A DNA stretch of 64,000 nt from Chryseobacterium sp. JM1 (GCF_000737715.1 NZ_JPRN01000003.1:372001-436000), one strand, 5' to 3'. Positions 1 to 8,055 are shown, counted from the first letter of the stretch. Numbers and translations are program-made. The notes: generated by a model from the letters alone, not told the origin.

Positions 1-213
1 GTAAGCGGAAACCTTACCTTATCAGGAAAAACAGTTAATGTAACTTTCCCTGCTAAAGTAGACGTAACAGAAACTTCAGCAGCTGTGAATGCTAAATTTA
101 CTGTAAACAGAGCAGATTGGGGACTTAAATTTGGTACTTCAGAAGCAGATCCTGCAGAATGGATGATCAGCAAAGACATCGAGATCTCTGTTGATGTGAA
201 AGCTAAAAAATAA
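1..213 (+). CDS. YceI family protein, C-terminal part
   Basis: The reading frame is open from base 1 and ends with TAA at 211-213, giving the last 70 residues of a protein that starts outside the window. The segment has alternating beta-strand character and the pattern NRADWGLKFG, followed by a strand ending KDIEISVDVKAKK. This matches the end of YceI-like proteins, beta-barrel lipocalin-like proteins that bind polyisoprenoids in the periplasm. The signal peptide would lie upstream and cannot be seen. A strong terminator follows directly, so this is the last gene of its transcript. The family call rests on the C-terminus only. Confidence 0.75.
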   Translation, partial: VSGNLTLSGKTVNVTFPAKVDVTETSAAVNAKFTVNRADWGLKFGTSEADPAEWMISKDIEISVDVKAKK

Positions 214-239
214 TTGTTAGATACAATACAAATAGGGAG

Positions 240-270
240 AGCTGCTTTTTTATAGAAGCAGCTTTTTTTT
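240..270 (+). terminator. rho-independent terminator after the YceI gene
   Basis: AGCTGCTT and AAGCAGCT form a stem followed by a run of T residues, 27 bases after the stop codon. Confidence 0.85.
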
Positions 271-297
271 GGATTTATTTTATGGTGGCTGAGAGAC

Positions 298-327
298 TTG
301 AAGCCACCGCCCAATTCACTACTTTTG
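298..327 (+). promoter_or_regulatory. flavobacterial promoter of the DUF1294 gene
   Basis: TTG at 298-300 and TACTTTTG at 320-327 are separated by 19 bases. This is an exact match to the Bacteroidota consensus TTG-N19-TAnnTTTG. Transcription would begin only a few bases before the ATG at 333, so the leader is almost absent. Confidence 0.75.
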
Positions 328-332
328 CACCC

Positions 333-590
333 ATGATCTACATTCTGCTTATTATAAGTCTGGCTACCTTTATCATTTTTGGCTGGGACAAAAGACTTTC
401 CATCAAACACAAAAGGAGAATTTCTGAAAGTACCCTTTTAGGATTTACATTTCTTGGTGGAACGGTCGGAGCTATTTTAGGAATGCTCATTTTCAGGCAC
501 AAAATTTCTAAAAAATCTTTTTTGCTGAAATTAGTCGGAATTATTTTAATTCAGGCCGTATGTATTTATTTTTTGGAAAAATATTCGTGA
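333..590 (+). CDS. DUF1294 family small membrane protein
   Basis: This 85-residue protein has a hydrophobic N-terminal helix (MIYILLIISLATFIIF), then the family signature GWDKRLS, KRRISE, GGTVGAILGM and FRHKISKKSF, and a second hydrophobic helix at the C-terminus. These match DUF1294, a family of short inner-membrane proteins of unknown role. An upstream in-frame ATG at 282 exists but lies upstream of the -7 box, so the ATG at 333 is preferred; it also fits the usual family length. The gene stands alone between a terminator and the typA promoter. Confidence 0.8.
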   Translation: MIYILLIISLATFIIFGWDKRLSIKHKRRISESTLLGFTFLGGTVGAILGMLIFRHKISKKSFLLKLVGIILIQAVCIYFLEKYS

Positions 591-749
591 GCTTAGTCGT
601 TAAAACCTAATGATAGATTCTTAATCTTCAATTTAAATGGAATTCTAAAATCTTCAATTTTAAAGCTTTAACAGGGGAAAGTGGTGAACTTGCTCATTAT
701 GAATTTGTTAATTAATTTATATTCTTGCTTATTATTCATTAGAAATCAC

Positions 750-757
750 TATTTTTG
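750..757 (+). promoter_or_regulatory. -7 promoter box of typA
   Basis: TATTTTTG matches TAnnTTTG exactly and lies 18 bases before the typA ATG. A TTG at 725-727 is 22 bases upstream, a little far for the -33 element. Confidence 0.6.
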
Positions 758-775
758 CACCCGTAAAAATCATTC

Positions 776-2581
776 ATGCAAAACATTAGAAATATTGCGA
801 TTATCGCACACGTTGACCACGGGAAGACGACTTTGGTTGACAAGATTATTCATGCTACAAACATTTTCAGAGAAAATCAGGAAAGTGGAGAATTAATAAT
901 GGATAACAATGACCTTGAAAGAGAAAGAGGTATTACGATCTTATCCAAAAATATTTCTGTTACCTATAAAGACACAAAAATTAACGTAATTGACACTCCC
1001 GGTCACGCCGATTTCGGTGGGGAAGTGGAAAGAGTTTTAAAAATGGCTGATGGAGTTATTTTGTTGGTGGATGCCTTTGAAGGGCCAATGCCTCAGACAA
1101 GATTCGTACTTCAGAAAGCTTTGGAATTAGGACTTAGACCATTGGTAGTAATCAATAAAGTAGATAAGCCAAACTGTCGTCCTGAAGAAGTTCATGACCA
1201 GGTATTTGACTTATTCTTTAACCTTGAAGCTACTGAAGAGCAGCTTGATTTCCCAACATTCTACGGTTCTTCAAAACAAGGATGGTTCAACACTTCATTA
1301 GAGCAGACTGAAGATATTCTTCCATTATTGGATGGTATCCTTCAATATGTTCCTGAACCTAAAGTAGAGGAAGGAAACTTACAGATGCAAATCGTTTCTC
1401 TTGACTTTTCTTCTTTCTTAGGAAGGATTGCAATCGGAAAAGTGATCAGAGGTGAGATCAAAGAATCTCAGTGGATCGGTTTAGCTCAGGCTGACGGTAA
1501 AGTATTGAAAGGAAAAGTAAAAGAGCTTTACGTTTTTGAAGGTTTAGGAAAGAAAAAAGTGACAGAAGTAAAAGCAGGTGATATCTGTGCTGTTGTAGGT
1601 TTTGACGCTTTCCAGATCGGTGATTCATTCGTAGATCTTGAAAACCCTGAACCATTGCCAAGAACTGCAATTGATGAACCTACATTGAACATGACGTTCT
1701 CTATCAACAATTCACCTTTCTTCGGTAAAGACGGTAAATATGTTACTTCTAACCACCTGAAAGAAAGATTAACAAAAGAATTAGAGAAAAACTTAGCATT
1801 AAGAGTTGAACAAACTGATGATGCCAACACATTCCTTGTATTCGGTAGAGGTATTCTTCACTTGTCAGTTTTGATCGAAACAATGAGAAGAGAAGGGTAT
1901 GAAATGACAATTGGTCAGCCACAGGTTATCCTTAGAGAAATCGACGGAGAAAAATGTGAGCCTTATGAATCTTTAGTAGTAGACGTTCCTGAAGAATTTG
2001 CTTCAAGAGTAATCGACTTGGCTACTCAGAGAAAAGGTGACCTTCACATTATGGAAACTAAAGGAGAAATGCAGCATATGGAATTCGAAATTCCTTCAAG
2101 AGGTTTGATCGGATTGCGTTCTCAAATGTTGACAGCTACTGCTGGGGAAGCTATTATGGCTCACCGTTTCACAGAATACAAGCCTTTCAAAGGTGCGATT
2201 CCTGGAAGAAGTAATGGGGTACTGATCAGCAAAACTCAAGGTCCTGCTACAGAATATTCTATCGCTAAACTACAGGATAGAGGTAAGTTCTATGTAGATC
2301 CGGGTGAGGAAATCTATGCAGGTATGATCATCGGTGAACAAAACAAGCCAGGTGACTTGGTAGTAAACATCGTTGAAGCAAAACAGTTGAACAACATGAG
2401 AGCTTCAGGTAAAGATAAAGATACAGGTGTTGCACCGAAAATCTTATTCTCTCTTGAAGAATGTATGGAATATATTCAGGGCGATGAAGCAATTGAGGTG
2501 ACTCCAAACTTCATCAGAATGAGAAAGAAAGTACTTTCTGAAGAAGAAAGAAAAAGAATGGACAGATCTGCGAAAGCATAA
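776..2581 (+). CDS. typA: translational GTPase TypA/BipA
   Basis: The 601-residue protein has the usual length of TypA. It begins MQNIRNIAIIAHVDHGKTTL, containing the P-loop (G1); switch II is DTPGHADFGGE (G3) and the base-specificity motif is NKVDK (G4). The EF-G-like domain, the alpha-beta domain and the TypA-specific C-terminal region (GRSNGVLISKTQG, then NIVEAKQLNNMRASGKDKD) follow in order. TypA is a ribosome-associated GTPase of the EF-G/LepA class that helps 50S assembly and translation under cold and other stress. The gene is monocistronic, with its own promoter box and terminator. The call is secure. Confidence 0.97.
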   Translation: MQNIRNIAIIAHVDHGKTTLVDKIIHATNIFRENQESGELIMDNNDLERERGITILSKNISVTYKDTKINVIDTPGHADFGGEVERVLKMADGVILLVDAFEGPMPQTRFVLQKALELGLRPLVVINKVDKPNCRPEEVHDQVFDLFFNLEATEEQLDFPTFYGSSKQGWFNTSLEQTEDILPLLDGILQYVPEPKVEEGNLQMQIVSLDFSSFLGRIAIGKVIRGEIKESQWIGLAQADGKVLKGKVKELYVFEGLGKKKVTEVKAGDICAVVGFDAFQIGDSFVDLENPEPLPRTAIDEPTLNMTFSINNSPFFGKDGKYVTSNHLKERLTKELEKNLALRVEQTDDANTFLVFGRGILHLSVLIETMRREGYEMTIGQPQVILREIDGEKCEPYESLVVDVPEEFASRVIDLATQRKGDLHIMETKGEMQHMEFEIPSRGLIGLRSQMLTATAGEAIMAHRFTEYKPFKGAIPGRSNGVLISKTQGPATEYSIAKLQDRGKFYVDPGEEIYAGMIIGEQNKPGDLVVNIVEAKQLNNMRASGKDKDTGVAPKILFSLEECMEYIQGDEAIEVTPNFIRMRKKVLSEEERKRMDRSAKA

Positions 2582-2600
2582 GAATTTCTTACATATAAGA

Positions 2601-2631
2601 AAAGCCTCGAATTTTTCGGGGCTTTTTTATT
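2601..2631 (+). terminator. rho-independent terminator of typA
   Basis: AAAGCCTCGA and TCGGGGCTTT pair around a T-rich loop, and a T run follows. Confidence 0.8.
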
Positions 2632-2706
2632 ATACTATGTCTTAAAATGTTTATTTTGGCATAATAATCTCTTAGAAAAAATAAATTTTAAAGTAGTTTG
2701 CAGACG

Positions 2707-4317
2707 ATGAGAATGAATATCATAAAGCTTACTGTTTTAGCCGGAGTTTTTGCATCATATGCCAGTTGCTCCGTCCAGAACAATACCGTAAAAGCAGCCC
2801 CGACAAAAAATACAGCAAAGCCCAATACCAATATATCAAAACCTAAAGAACCGGTTGCCGTAGTAAAACCCGGAACGCCAGTTCTTCCGGCAGATGAAAA
2901 CTTCAGAACCGTTCTTCCCGAAGTTAAAAGAGAATTCCGTGGTGCCTGGATTGCCAGTGTAGCCAATATCAACTGGCCGTCAAGAAATAATTTAACCGTA
3001 GATCAGCAGAAAGCAGAAGCCATTAGTATGCTCGATATGCTGAAAGACAATAATTTCAATGCAGCCATCTTCCAGATCAGACCTTCTGCGGATGCTTTGT
3101 ATACGAGTAATATTGAACCCTGGTCGTACTTTCTGACTGGGCAGACCGGATCTGCCCCTTATCCAAATTATGATCCCCTTCAGTTTTGGATTGAAGAAGC
3201 GCATAAAAGAGGCCTGGAACTGCATGTATGGTTAAATCCTTACCGCGCTCACCATTCAAACGGAGGAGCTGTTAATAGCCTTTCTATGGCGAGCAAGCTG
3301 TCCGATATCGTGATTAAATTAAAGAACGGAATGTACTGGTTCGATCCCGCTAATCCAAAAACGCAGGGCCACGTTTCCAATGTTGTAAAAGATATTGTGA
3401 AAAGATATGATATCGATGCCGTTCACTTTGATGACTATTTCTATCCTTACGCTACATACAACAGAGGTGCAGATTTTCCGGATAACGCAAGCTGGAATGA
3501 GTATCTGAGAAACGGCGGAACCTTGTCCAGAGCAGACTGGAGAAGAGATAACGTGAATAAATTCGTGGAAAGGATCTATAAAGAAATCCATGCGGAGAAA
3601 AATTATGTGAGATTTGGAATCAGTCCATTCGGAATCTGGAAACCCGGATATCCTGAAGGAATCGTAGGTTCATCTCAATACGACGAATTATATGCTGATG
3701 CTAAATTATGGCTGAATAAAGGCTGGGTTGATTATTTCTCACCGCAGCTATACTGGCCGATTGATTCAAAAGGGCAGGGCTTTGAAGCTTTACTGAACTG
3801 GTGGAAATCTGAAAATACAATGAACCGTCACCTGTGGCCGGGACTTAATACCGTTGAGATTAAAGTATCAGACCGCCCTACTGAAATTAAAAATCAGATA
3901 GAAGTTTCCAGACAGATCTTAAAGAATGATGCGGGAGAAATCCACTGGAGCATTGCCGGCCTTACAAAAAATGCCAATATGCTTCCTGTCCTGAAAAACG
4001 GACCTTACAAAGAAAAAGCACTGATCCCGAAAACATCCTGGATCAAAGCCACACCATTGCAGACTCCTACCATTTTTGTGACAGACAGCGGAAGTTCAGC
4101 CAGAACAAGCTGGAGTACTAAAAATATAGGCGACGTGTTTCAATGGGTGCTTTTCACCCAGTATAACGGAGTTTGGGAAACAGAAATCCTTACTTTAGAC
4201 ACGCTTTCAAAAGATATTCCGAAATTTAAAGATGGCAAGAAACTCAATGCAGTAGCTATAAAAGCAGTCGACAGACTTGGAAATGAAAGTGATTATATGG
4301 CGAAAAAGATAAAGTAA
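2707..4317 (+). CDS. GHL10-type glycoside hydrolase-like lipoprotein
   Basis: From the ATG at 2707 the protein has 536 residues. It opens with a short hydrophobic signal and a Cys at residue 21 (ASYASC), consistent with a lipoprotein although Tyr is unusual in the lipobox. A Pro/Lys/Thr-rich linker follows. From about residue 80 comes the glycosyl-hydrolase-like 10 (DUF187) domain: EFRGAWIASVANINWPS, FQIRPSADALY, LHVWLNPYRAHH, DIDAVHFDDYFYPY and VRFGISPFGIW. The C-terminal 90 residues resemble a beta-sandwich. The family is related to YngK/YddW proteins and is thought to act on cell-wall or surface glycans; the substrate is not known. An alternative TTG at 2698 adds three residues. Confidence 0.85.
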   Translation: MRMNIIKLTVLAGVFASYASCSVQNNTVKAAPTKNTAKPNTNISKPKEPVAVVKPGTPVLPADENFRTVLPEVKREFRGAWIASVANINWPSRNNLTVDQQKAEAISMLDMLKDNNFNAAIFQIRPSADALYTSNIEPWSYFLTGQTGSAPYPNYDPLQFWIEEAHKRGLELHVWLNPYRAHHSNGGAVNSLSMASKLSDIVIKLKNGMYWFDPANPKTQGHVSNVVKDIVKRYDIDAVHFDDYFYPYATYNRGADFPDNASWNEYLRNGGTLSRADWRRDNVNKFVERIYKEIHAEKNYVRFGISPFGIWKPGYPEGIVGSSQYDELYADAKLWLNKGWVDYFSPQLYWPIDSKGQGFEALLNWWKSENTMNRHLWPGLNTVEIKVSDRPTEIKNQIEVSRQILKNDAGEIHWSIAGLTKNANMLPVLKNGPYKEKALIPKTSWIKATPLQTPTIFVTDSGSSARTSWSTKNIGDVFQWVLFTQYNGVWETEILTLDTLSKDIPKFKDGKKLNAVAIKAVDRLGNESDYMAKKIK

Positions 4318-4436
4318 AGGGCTGGAAGAGGGAAGAAGGAGGCTGGAAGTTAGTATTAACCTTGTCATAACTCCCGATTATTAATTTAATTCAGCAGTTG
4401 AATAAAAACCTTTTACGTTTAATAAAACAACAATAC

Positions 4437-4463
4437 AACCAGTTCAAAAAAGGACTGGTTTTT
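4437..4463 (+). terminator. rho-independent terminator
   Basis: AACCAGT and ACTGGTT form a 7-bp stem around an A-rich loop, followed by TTT. It is the first terminator after the GHL10 lipoprotein gene, 120 bases past its stop. Confidence 0.6.
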
Positions 4464-4485
4464 CCTTTAAAAAACATTCATTCAG

Positions 4486-4644
4486 CAGCATGAAATTTTA
4501 TTGGGTATAAAGCCATTGTATTTTAAGCATCCGAATCAGAAAATAATTTGCAGCCTAGCATTAACCAAAAATTGATCTTTTTGAACCGTTTTTTCTTTAA
4601 ATAACACCTTACTTAACAGCATGAAATTTTATCGAAGATAAAAT
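4486..4644. repeat. two diverged copies of a dispersed intergenic repeat
   Basis: CAGCATGAAATTTTAT occurs identically at 4486-4501 and 4617-4632. The second copy continues into the palindrome ATTTTATCgaaGATAAAAT (about 4625-4643) and then CCTTGCGCTTTA. The reverse complement of the same palindrome with the same flank is found inside the element at 13170-13362, which shows a family of repeats spread between genes. Confidence 0.65.
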
Positions 4645-4879
4645 CCTTGCGCTTTACAAAAGTCGAATTAAACAACTTGTGGCTCTATGCCTGCCAAAAA
4701 CAACACTCAAGATACCACAAAAATAAAGTGTTCTTATTTTAGAATAACTATAAATTAAATATTTAATTTACTTTAAATCAATGGCTTGTGTATCTTGTTT
4801 TAAATTGTCGGCATAAAAATTAAACACGTGCGGAACCATTTTTGCATTATTATTTTCATAATCACAAAAATATACCATT

Positions 4880-5431
4880 ATGAATACCAACAGACTTTCC
4901 GCGACTATTGAAAAAGCATTAAGTGATCAGATGAACAAAGAGATTCACGCGTCACACGTTTTTCTATCTTATGGAATATGGGCAGATGACAAAGGTTACC
5001 AGGGAATTGCCAACTTCCTTTACAGACACTCGCAGGAAGAAAGAAACCATTCCATCAAATTCATGGAATATGTACTGAACAGAGGCGGAAAACCGAAAGT
5101 AGATACCATTCCGGCTCCTCCTGCCGATCCGGACTCTTTAACCGCCTGTTTCGACGGGGTCTTTAAGCATGAAGTAGACAATACGACTGCGATTTATAAA
5201 ATTGTAGATATGTCGTTAGAAGAAAAAGACTGGGCAACCTGGAATTTTATGCAGTGGTTTGTTCAGGAACAGATCGAAGAAGAAACACTCGCCGCCAACC
5301 TGATAGATAAATTAAAAATTGCAGGGGGAGACAGAGCTACAGATGAATCATTATTTACTTTAGATAAAGCATTGCAGAATGCACCGAATGACGTTCCTCT
5401 GGCTCAGGAAGCTACCGGAGACAATCCATAA
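4880..5431 (+). CDS. ftnA: non-haem ferritin
   Basis: The 183-residue protein is a single four-helix ferritin domain. Ferroxidase ligands are visible: Glu21 in MNKEIHASH, Glu54 and His57 in SQEERNHSIKF, and the later pair in WFVQEQIEEETLA. It stores iron as ferric oxide in a 24-subunit cytoplasmic shell and limits oxidative stress. Length and motifs match bacterial FtnA, not haem-containing bacterioferritin. The C-terminal 20 residues (after DESLFTLDKAL) are a flexible tail. The gene is monocistronic, with a terminator 25 bases after the stop. Confidence 0.95.
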   Translation: MNTNRLSATIEKALSDQMNKEIHASHVFLSYGIWADDKGYQGIANFLYRHSQEERNHSIKFMEYVLNRGGKPKVDTIPAPPADPDSLTACFDGVFKHEVDNTTAIYKIVDMSLEEKDWATWNFMQWFVQEQIEEETLAANLIDKLKIAGGDRATDESLFTLDKALQNAPNDVPLAQEATGDNP

Positions 5432-5456
5432 AAACCAATGGGTGAACGAAAATTAT

Positions 5457-5490
5457 TAAAAATCTGTCAGAATTACTGGCAGATTTTTTT
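5457..5490 (+). terminator. rho-independent terminator of the ferritin gene
   Basis: AAATCTGTCAG and CTGGCAGATTT pair around a short loop and are followed by seven T residues. Confidence 0.85.
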
Positions 5491-5515
5491 ATTATGAATC
5501 TCCCTATAAATTCAC

Positions 5516-5523
5516 TACCTTTG
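5516..5523 (+). promoter_or_regulatory. -7 promoter box of ychF
   Basis: TACCTTTG matches TAnnTTTG exactly, implying a leader of roughly 110 bases before the ychF ATG. No clear TTG element is seen at the usual distance. Confidence 0.55.
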
Positions 5524-5634
5524 CAGGCTGAAAGTTCAATGGTCTGGAGTTGATAAAGGAAAGCCTTTGCATACAAGACCCTAAACCTTGAACTGAAATC
5601 GTATCATTGAACATTAAACTTTGAATTTTACAAT

Positions 5635-6726
5635 ATGAAATGTGGAATTGTAGGCCTTCCGAATGTAGGTAAATCAACTCTTTTTAACTGCTTAAGCAAT
5701 GCTAAAGCGCAGTCTGCGAACTATCCTTTCTGTACCATAGAACCGAACTTAGGAACGGTATCGGTACCGGATCAGAGATTATTCGAGCTTGAGAAATTAG
5801 TTAATCCGGAGAGAGTACTGCCTGCGGTAGTTGAAATCGTTGACATTGCAGGTCTTGTAAAAGGGGCGAGCAAAGGAGAAGGATTGGGAAACCAGTTCCT
5901 TGCGAATATCCGCGAGTGTGAAGCTATTATCCACGTTTTAAGATGTTTTGACAATGGCAATATCATCCACGTTGAAGGTTCTGTAGACCCGATGAGAGAT
6001 AAAGAGATCATCGACATCGAGTTACAGCTGAAAGACCTTGAAACTGTAGGAAAAGCAGTCGAGAAAGCTAAAAAATTCATCAAGTCTGGAAAGAAAGACG
6101 ATATCCTTGTATACGAAACCCTTCAAAACTTAGAAAAGTTTATTGAAGATGGAAAGAATGCAAGAGAATTTCCGGTTAATGACTTAACACAGCCTATCAT
6201 TGATGATATCCAGCTTTTAACGAAAAAGCCGGTATTGTATGTATGCAACGTAGACGAAAATTCTATCAAAAACGGAAACGAATGGATAGAGAAAATCGAA
6301 ACGATGGCTAAGAATGAAGGGGCAGAAGTTGTTGTTTTGGCAGCACAGATCGAGGCAGATATCAATGAGCTTGAAACATTTGAGGAAAGAGAGATCTTCC
6401 TTGAAGAATTGGGTCTTGAAGAGCCTGGAGTAAACCGTTTGATCAGAAAAGCTTACGATTTATTGAAGCTTCAGACGTATTTTACGGCTGGTGTAAAAGA
6501 AGTAAGAGCATGGACGATTGGGCAGGGATGGACCGCTCCACAGGCTGCCGGAGTGATCCACACAGACTTTGAAAAAGGTTTCATCCGTGCAGAAGTAATC
6601 AAGTACAATGATTATTTAACGTACGGTTCTGAGGTGAAAATTAAAGAAGCCGGAAAACTTTCTGTAGAAGGTAAAGAATATATCGTTCAGGATGGTGACA
6701 TCATGCACTTTAGATTCAACGTATAA
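5635..6726 (+). CDS. ychF: redox-regulated ribosome-binding ATPase YchF
   Basis: The 363-residue protein begins MKCGIVGLPNVGKSTLFNCL, the P-loop of the OBG-type GTPase YchF. The switch motif DIAGLVKGASKGEGLGNQFL and the C-terminal TGS-like domain (TAGVKEVRAWTIGQG to DGDIMHFRFNV) complete the family architecture. YchF prefers ATP to GTP, binds the 70S ribosome and affects translation-initiation fidelity and oxidative-stress tolerance. The gene is monocistronic and bounded by a -7 box and a terminator. The identity is secure. Confidence 0.97.
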   Translation: MKCGIVGLPNVGKSTLFNCLSNAKAQSANYPFCTIEPNLGTVSVPDQRLFELEKLVNPERVLPAVVEIVDIAGLVKGASKGEGLGNQFLANIRECEAIIHVLRCFDNGNIIHVEGSVDPMRDKEIIDIELQLKDLETVGKAVEKAKKFIKSGKKDDILVYETLQNLEKFIEDGKNAREFPVNDLTQPIIDDIQLLTKKPVLYVCNVDENSIKNGNEWIEKIETMAKNEGAEVVVLAAQIEADINELETFEEREIFLEELGLEEPGVNRLIRKAYDLLKLQTYFTAGVKEVRAWTIGQGWTAPQAAGVIHTDFEKGFIRAEVIKYNDYLTYGSEVKIKEAGKLSVEGKEYIVQDGDIMHFRFNV

Positions 6727-6752
6727 GAATATATTAAAGTTAGTTATAAATG

Positions 6753-6788
6753 AAAAACGCTTCCACGAAATATGGGGAGCGTTTTTTG
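6753..6788 (+). terminator. rho-independent terminator of ychF
   Basis: AAACGCTTCC and GGGGAGCGTTT pair and are followed by a T run. Confidence 0.8.
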
Positions 6789-6791
6789 CAT

Positions 6792-6821
6792 AAAAAAACC
6801 ACCCTGCAGGAGAGTGGTTCT
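6792..6821 (-). terminator. terminator of the d-c-b-a peptide operon
   Basis: Read on the minus strand, AGAACCACTCT and AGGGTGGTTTTTTT form a stem with a terminal T run. It lies 20 bases past the last peptide gene of the cluster. It is partly bidirectional. Confidence 0.75.
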
Positions 6822-6840
6822 TTAAAAATATTTCTCGATA

Positions 6841-7020
6841 TTAGAATAAACGTTCGATAGGATCTATGATGATCAGCTGGCACTGCTGTTCAGCACATCC
6901 TCTTCCGTATTTTCTACATTCTCCTGTAAAAGGATCAATGCACATTTCCTTTCCGCCAACAATGGTTCTTAATTCTCTTTTGTTTAATTTTTTTCCGTTG
7001 CTTAAGTTCTTATTTTTCAT
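6841..7020 (-). CDS. GG-leader Cys-rich peptide a (4-Cys type)
   Basis: This 59-residue peptide starts at the ATG ending at 7020; the in-frame start 24 bases upstream would add residues with no counterpart in the paralogues. The leader ends GKKLNKRELRTIVGG, the double-glycine processing motif. The core is CIDPFTGECRKYGRGCAEQQ followed by C and a hydrophobic/acidic tail, with four cysteines in all. It lacks the CRP present in the other five (CQL here), so it is the most diverged member. It lies 45 bases after peptide b and before the shared terminator, so it is probably last in the operon. The family resembles sequences called bacteriocin-like or RiPP precursors; activity and modification are unknown. 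Confidence 0.8.
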   Translation of the reverse strand: MKNKNLSNGKKLNKRELRTIVGGKEMCIDPFTGECRKYGRGCAEQQCQLIIIDPIERLF

Positions 7021-7065
7021 GATGATTTGATTTATTATATTCAATAATTGTTTTTATAGTAAAGG

Positions 7066-7269
7066 CTATTGAATGGATATATCGATAATCTGTGGTCTGC
7101 ATTCTTTTTGTGCGCAGTTGACAGAAATCCGGGTACAGGTACCGGGAGGAATCTGCTCACAAGGCTCCATACAAGGATTTGACCTCATACAGTCCAGCCT
7201 ACCTCCGGCAATAGTTTTAAGTTCTTTTTTGCTTAGCTTTTTCGCGCTTTGTAAAATTATTTCTTTCAT
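7066..7269 (-). CDS. GG-leader Cys-rich peptide b (6-Cys type)
   Basis: The 67-residue peptide begins MKEIILQSAKKLSKKELK, then TIAGG. A longer in-frame start at 7377 lies inside gene c and is rejected because the leader alignment begins at 7269. The core has six cysteines in the order DC, PC, PC, TC, NC and EC, with Pro-rich spacing, and ends with the shared NCAQKECRPQ. It is the third gene of the inferred operon, 35 bases after gene c. No modifying enzyme or C39-peptidase transporter is encoded nearby, so export or maturation would need factors elsewhere. It may be an antimicrobial, signalling or metal-binding peptide; none of these is shown. Confidence 0.8.
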   Translation of the reverse strand: MKEIILQSAKKLSKKELKTIAGGRLDCMRSNPCMEPCEQIPPGTCTRISVNCAQKECRPQIIDISIQ

Positions 7270-7304
7270 GGTTCTCGGGTTAGTTTTTATGATTGCTGTA
7301 GATT

Positions 7305-7520
7305 TTAAGGTACGAACACAGGTTCCGGTTGAGGTCTGCATATTTTCTGTGCACATCCTACAGAAATTTTTGTACATGCCCTTAGATCATCCGGTGGAAT
7401 GGGTTCGCATGGAAATTCTGTACAAAGAATAGGTTCCATACAGTTCATCATACCTCCGGAAATGGTTTTAAGCTCTTTTTTACTTAGCTTTTTTCCGCTG
7501 TTTAAAATTAGATTTTTCAT
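7305..7520 (-). CDS. GG-leader Cys-rich peptide c (6-Cys type)
   Basis: The 71-residue peptide begins MKNLILNSGKKLSKKELK, then TISGG, the cluster's common leader. The core has six cysteines and the run EFPCEPIPPDDLRACTKIS, then GCAQKICRPQ and a Pro/Val tail. It is closest to peptide d in leader and core, which suggests a recent tandem duplication. The start codon is fixed by the leader alignment and lies 20 bases after the stop of gene d, so c is almost certainly cotranscribed with d. Confidence 0.82.
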   Translation of the reverse strand: MKNLILNSGKKLSKKELKTISGGMMNCMEPILCTEFPCEPIPPDDLRACTKISVGCAQKICRPQPEPVFVP

Positions 7521-7540
7521 AGCTTAATTCGTGATTAATT

Positions 7541-7738
7541 TTAAACTAAAGGTTGTGGTCTGCATTCTTTTTGTGCACAAACCTTGGAAATAATTGTACA
7601 TCCGTTTGGATCTGAAGAAGGTTCGCAAGGCTGACTAGGGCAAAGAACCGGTTGTATGCAGTTCAGTAGACCTCCTGCGATCGTTTTTAATTGTTTTTTG
7701 CTTAGTTTTTTCCCACTTGTTAAAAATAGGTTTTTCAT
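7541..7738 (-). CDS. GG-leader Cys-rich peptide d (6-Cys type)
   Basis: The 65-residue peptide has the leader MKNLFLTSGKKLSKKQLK then TIAGG, and the core LNCIQPVLCPSQPCEPSS, then GCTIISKVCAQKECRPQP. Six cysteines are present. It is the first gene of the d-c-b-a run and is preceded by a 70-base region that is nearly the same as the one before peptide e. This suggests it carries the operon promoter. Cleavage after GG would release a 42-residue peptide. Confidence 0.83.
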   Translation of the reverse strand: MKNLFLTSGKKLSKKQLKTIAGGLLNCIQPVLCPSQPCEPSSDPNGCTIISKVCAQKECRPQPLV

Positions 7739-7806
7739 TGTTTTGATTTTTAGTGTGTTAGTTGAAAACTAAGATATGAAAAATATTCACATATATCACT
7801 TGATGA
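7739..7806 (-). promoter_or_regulatory. conserved upstream region of peptide operon d-c-b-a
   Basis: Read on the minus strand, the region contains TCAAGTGATATAT, then TTTTTCATATCTTAGTTTT, CAACTAACAC and TAAAAATCAAAACA directly before the ATG. The same blocks in the same order stand before peptide e (8056-8118). TATCTTAG is two mismatches from TAnnTTTG and is the likely -7 box. Regulation by a factor binding TCAAGTGATATAT is inferred from conservation only. Confidence 0.5.
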
Positions 7807-7841
7807 AGAAAAAATATTCTTAAATTATATTTGATGAATGG

Positions 7842-7890
7842 AAAAAATTAAAAAGAACCGTTCAGGCAGTGAACGGTTCTTTTTAATTTT
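7842..7890 (-). terminator. long-stem terminator of peptide e
   Basis: An almost perfect hairpin with a stem of about 22 bp (AAAGAACCGTTCA and TGAACGGTTCTTT at its centre, loop GGCAG) begins directly at the stop codon of peptide e and ends in A/T runs on both sides, so it can act in both directions. Confidence 0.85.
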
Positions 7891-8055
7891 TTATAGTGGA
7901 TCTATTACAGGTCTGCATTGCAACTGTGCACAGCCTATTGATATTTTTCTGCAGCCTCCGGTCATGGGGTCAATGCAGTCCATAAGTCCGCCGGTGATGC
8001 TTCTTAGCTGCTTTTTGTTCAGTTTTTTCCCTTTTGGTAAGTCTTGATTTTTCAT
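7891..8055 (-). CDS. GG-leader Cys-rich peptide e (4-Cys type)
   Basis: The 54-residue peptide has the leader MKNQDLPKGKKLNKKQLR then SITGG, and the core LMDCIDPMTGGCRKISIGCA, then QLQCRPVIDPL. Four cysteines are arranged as in peptides a and f. An in-frame start 60 bases upstream (8115) lies within the conserved promoter region and is rejected. The gene has its own upstream region and its own strong terminator, so it is a separate transcription unit. Confidence 0.82.
   Translation of the reverse strand: MKNQDLPKGKKLNKKQLRSITGGLMDCIDPMTGGCRKISIGCAQLQCRPVIDPL

Larger units (their letters stand above)
4319..4879. other. gene-free interval with terminator and repeats
   Basis: This 560-base interval between the lipoprotein and ferritin genes holds no convincing reading frame. 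Near its left end (4319-4353) is a purine-rich tract of GGCTGGAAG-like units. A hairpin terminator (4437-4463) and two diverged copies of a dispersed repeat (4486-4644) follow. The last 150 bases are AT-rich and should hold the ferritin promoter; the nearest -7-like box is CATTTTTG around 4838, one mismatch from consensus. Confidence 0.5.

Noticed and set aside
7073..7432. Plus-strand frame of 119 codons over the peptide cluster
   Set aside because: It is antisense to peptides b and c, whose leader and Cys pattern are clearly conserved; the plus frame shows no family pattern.
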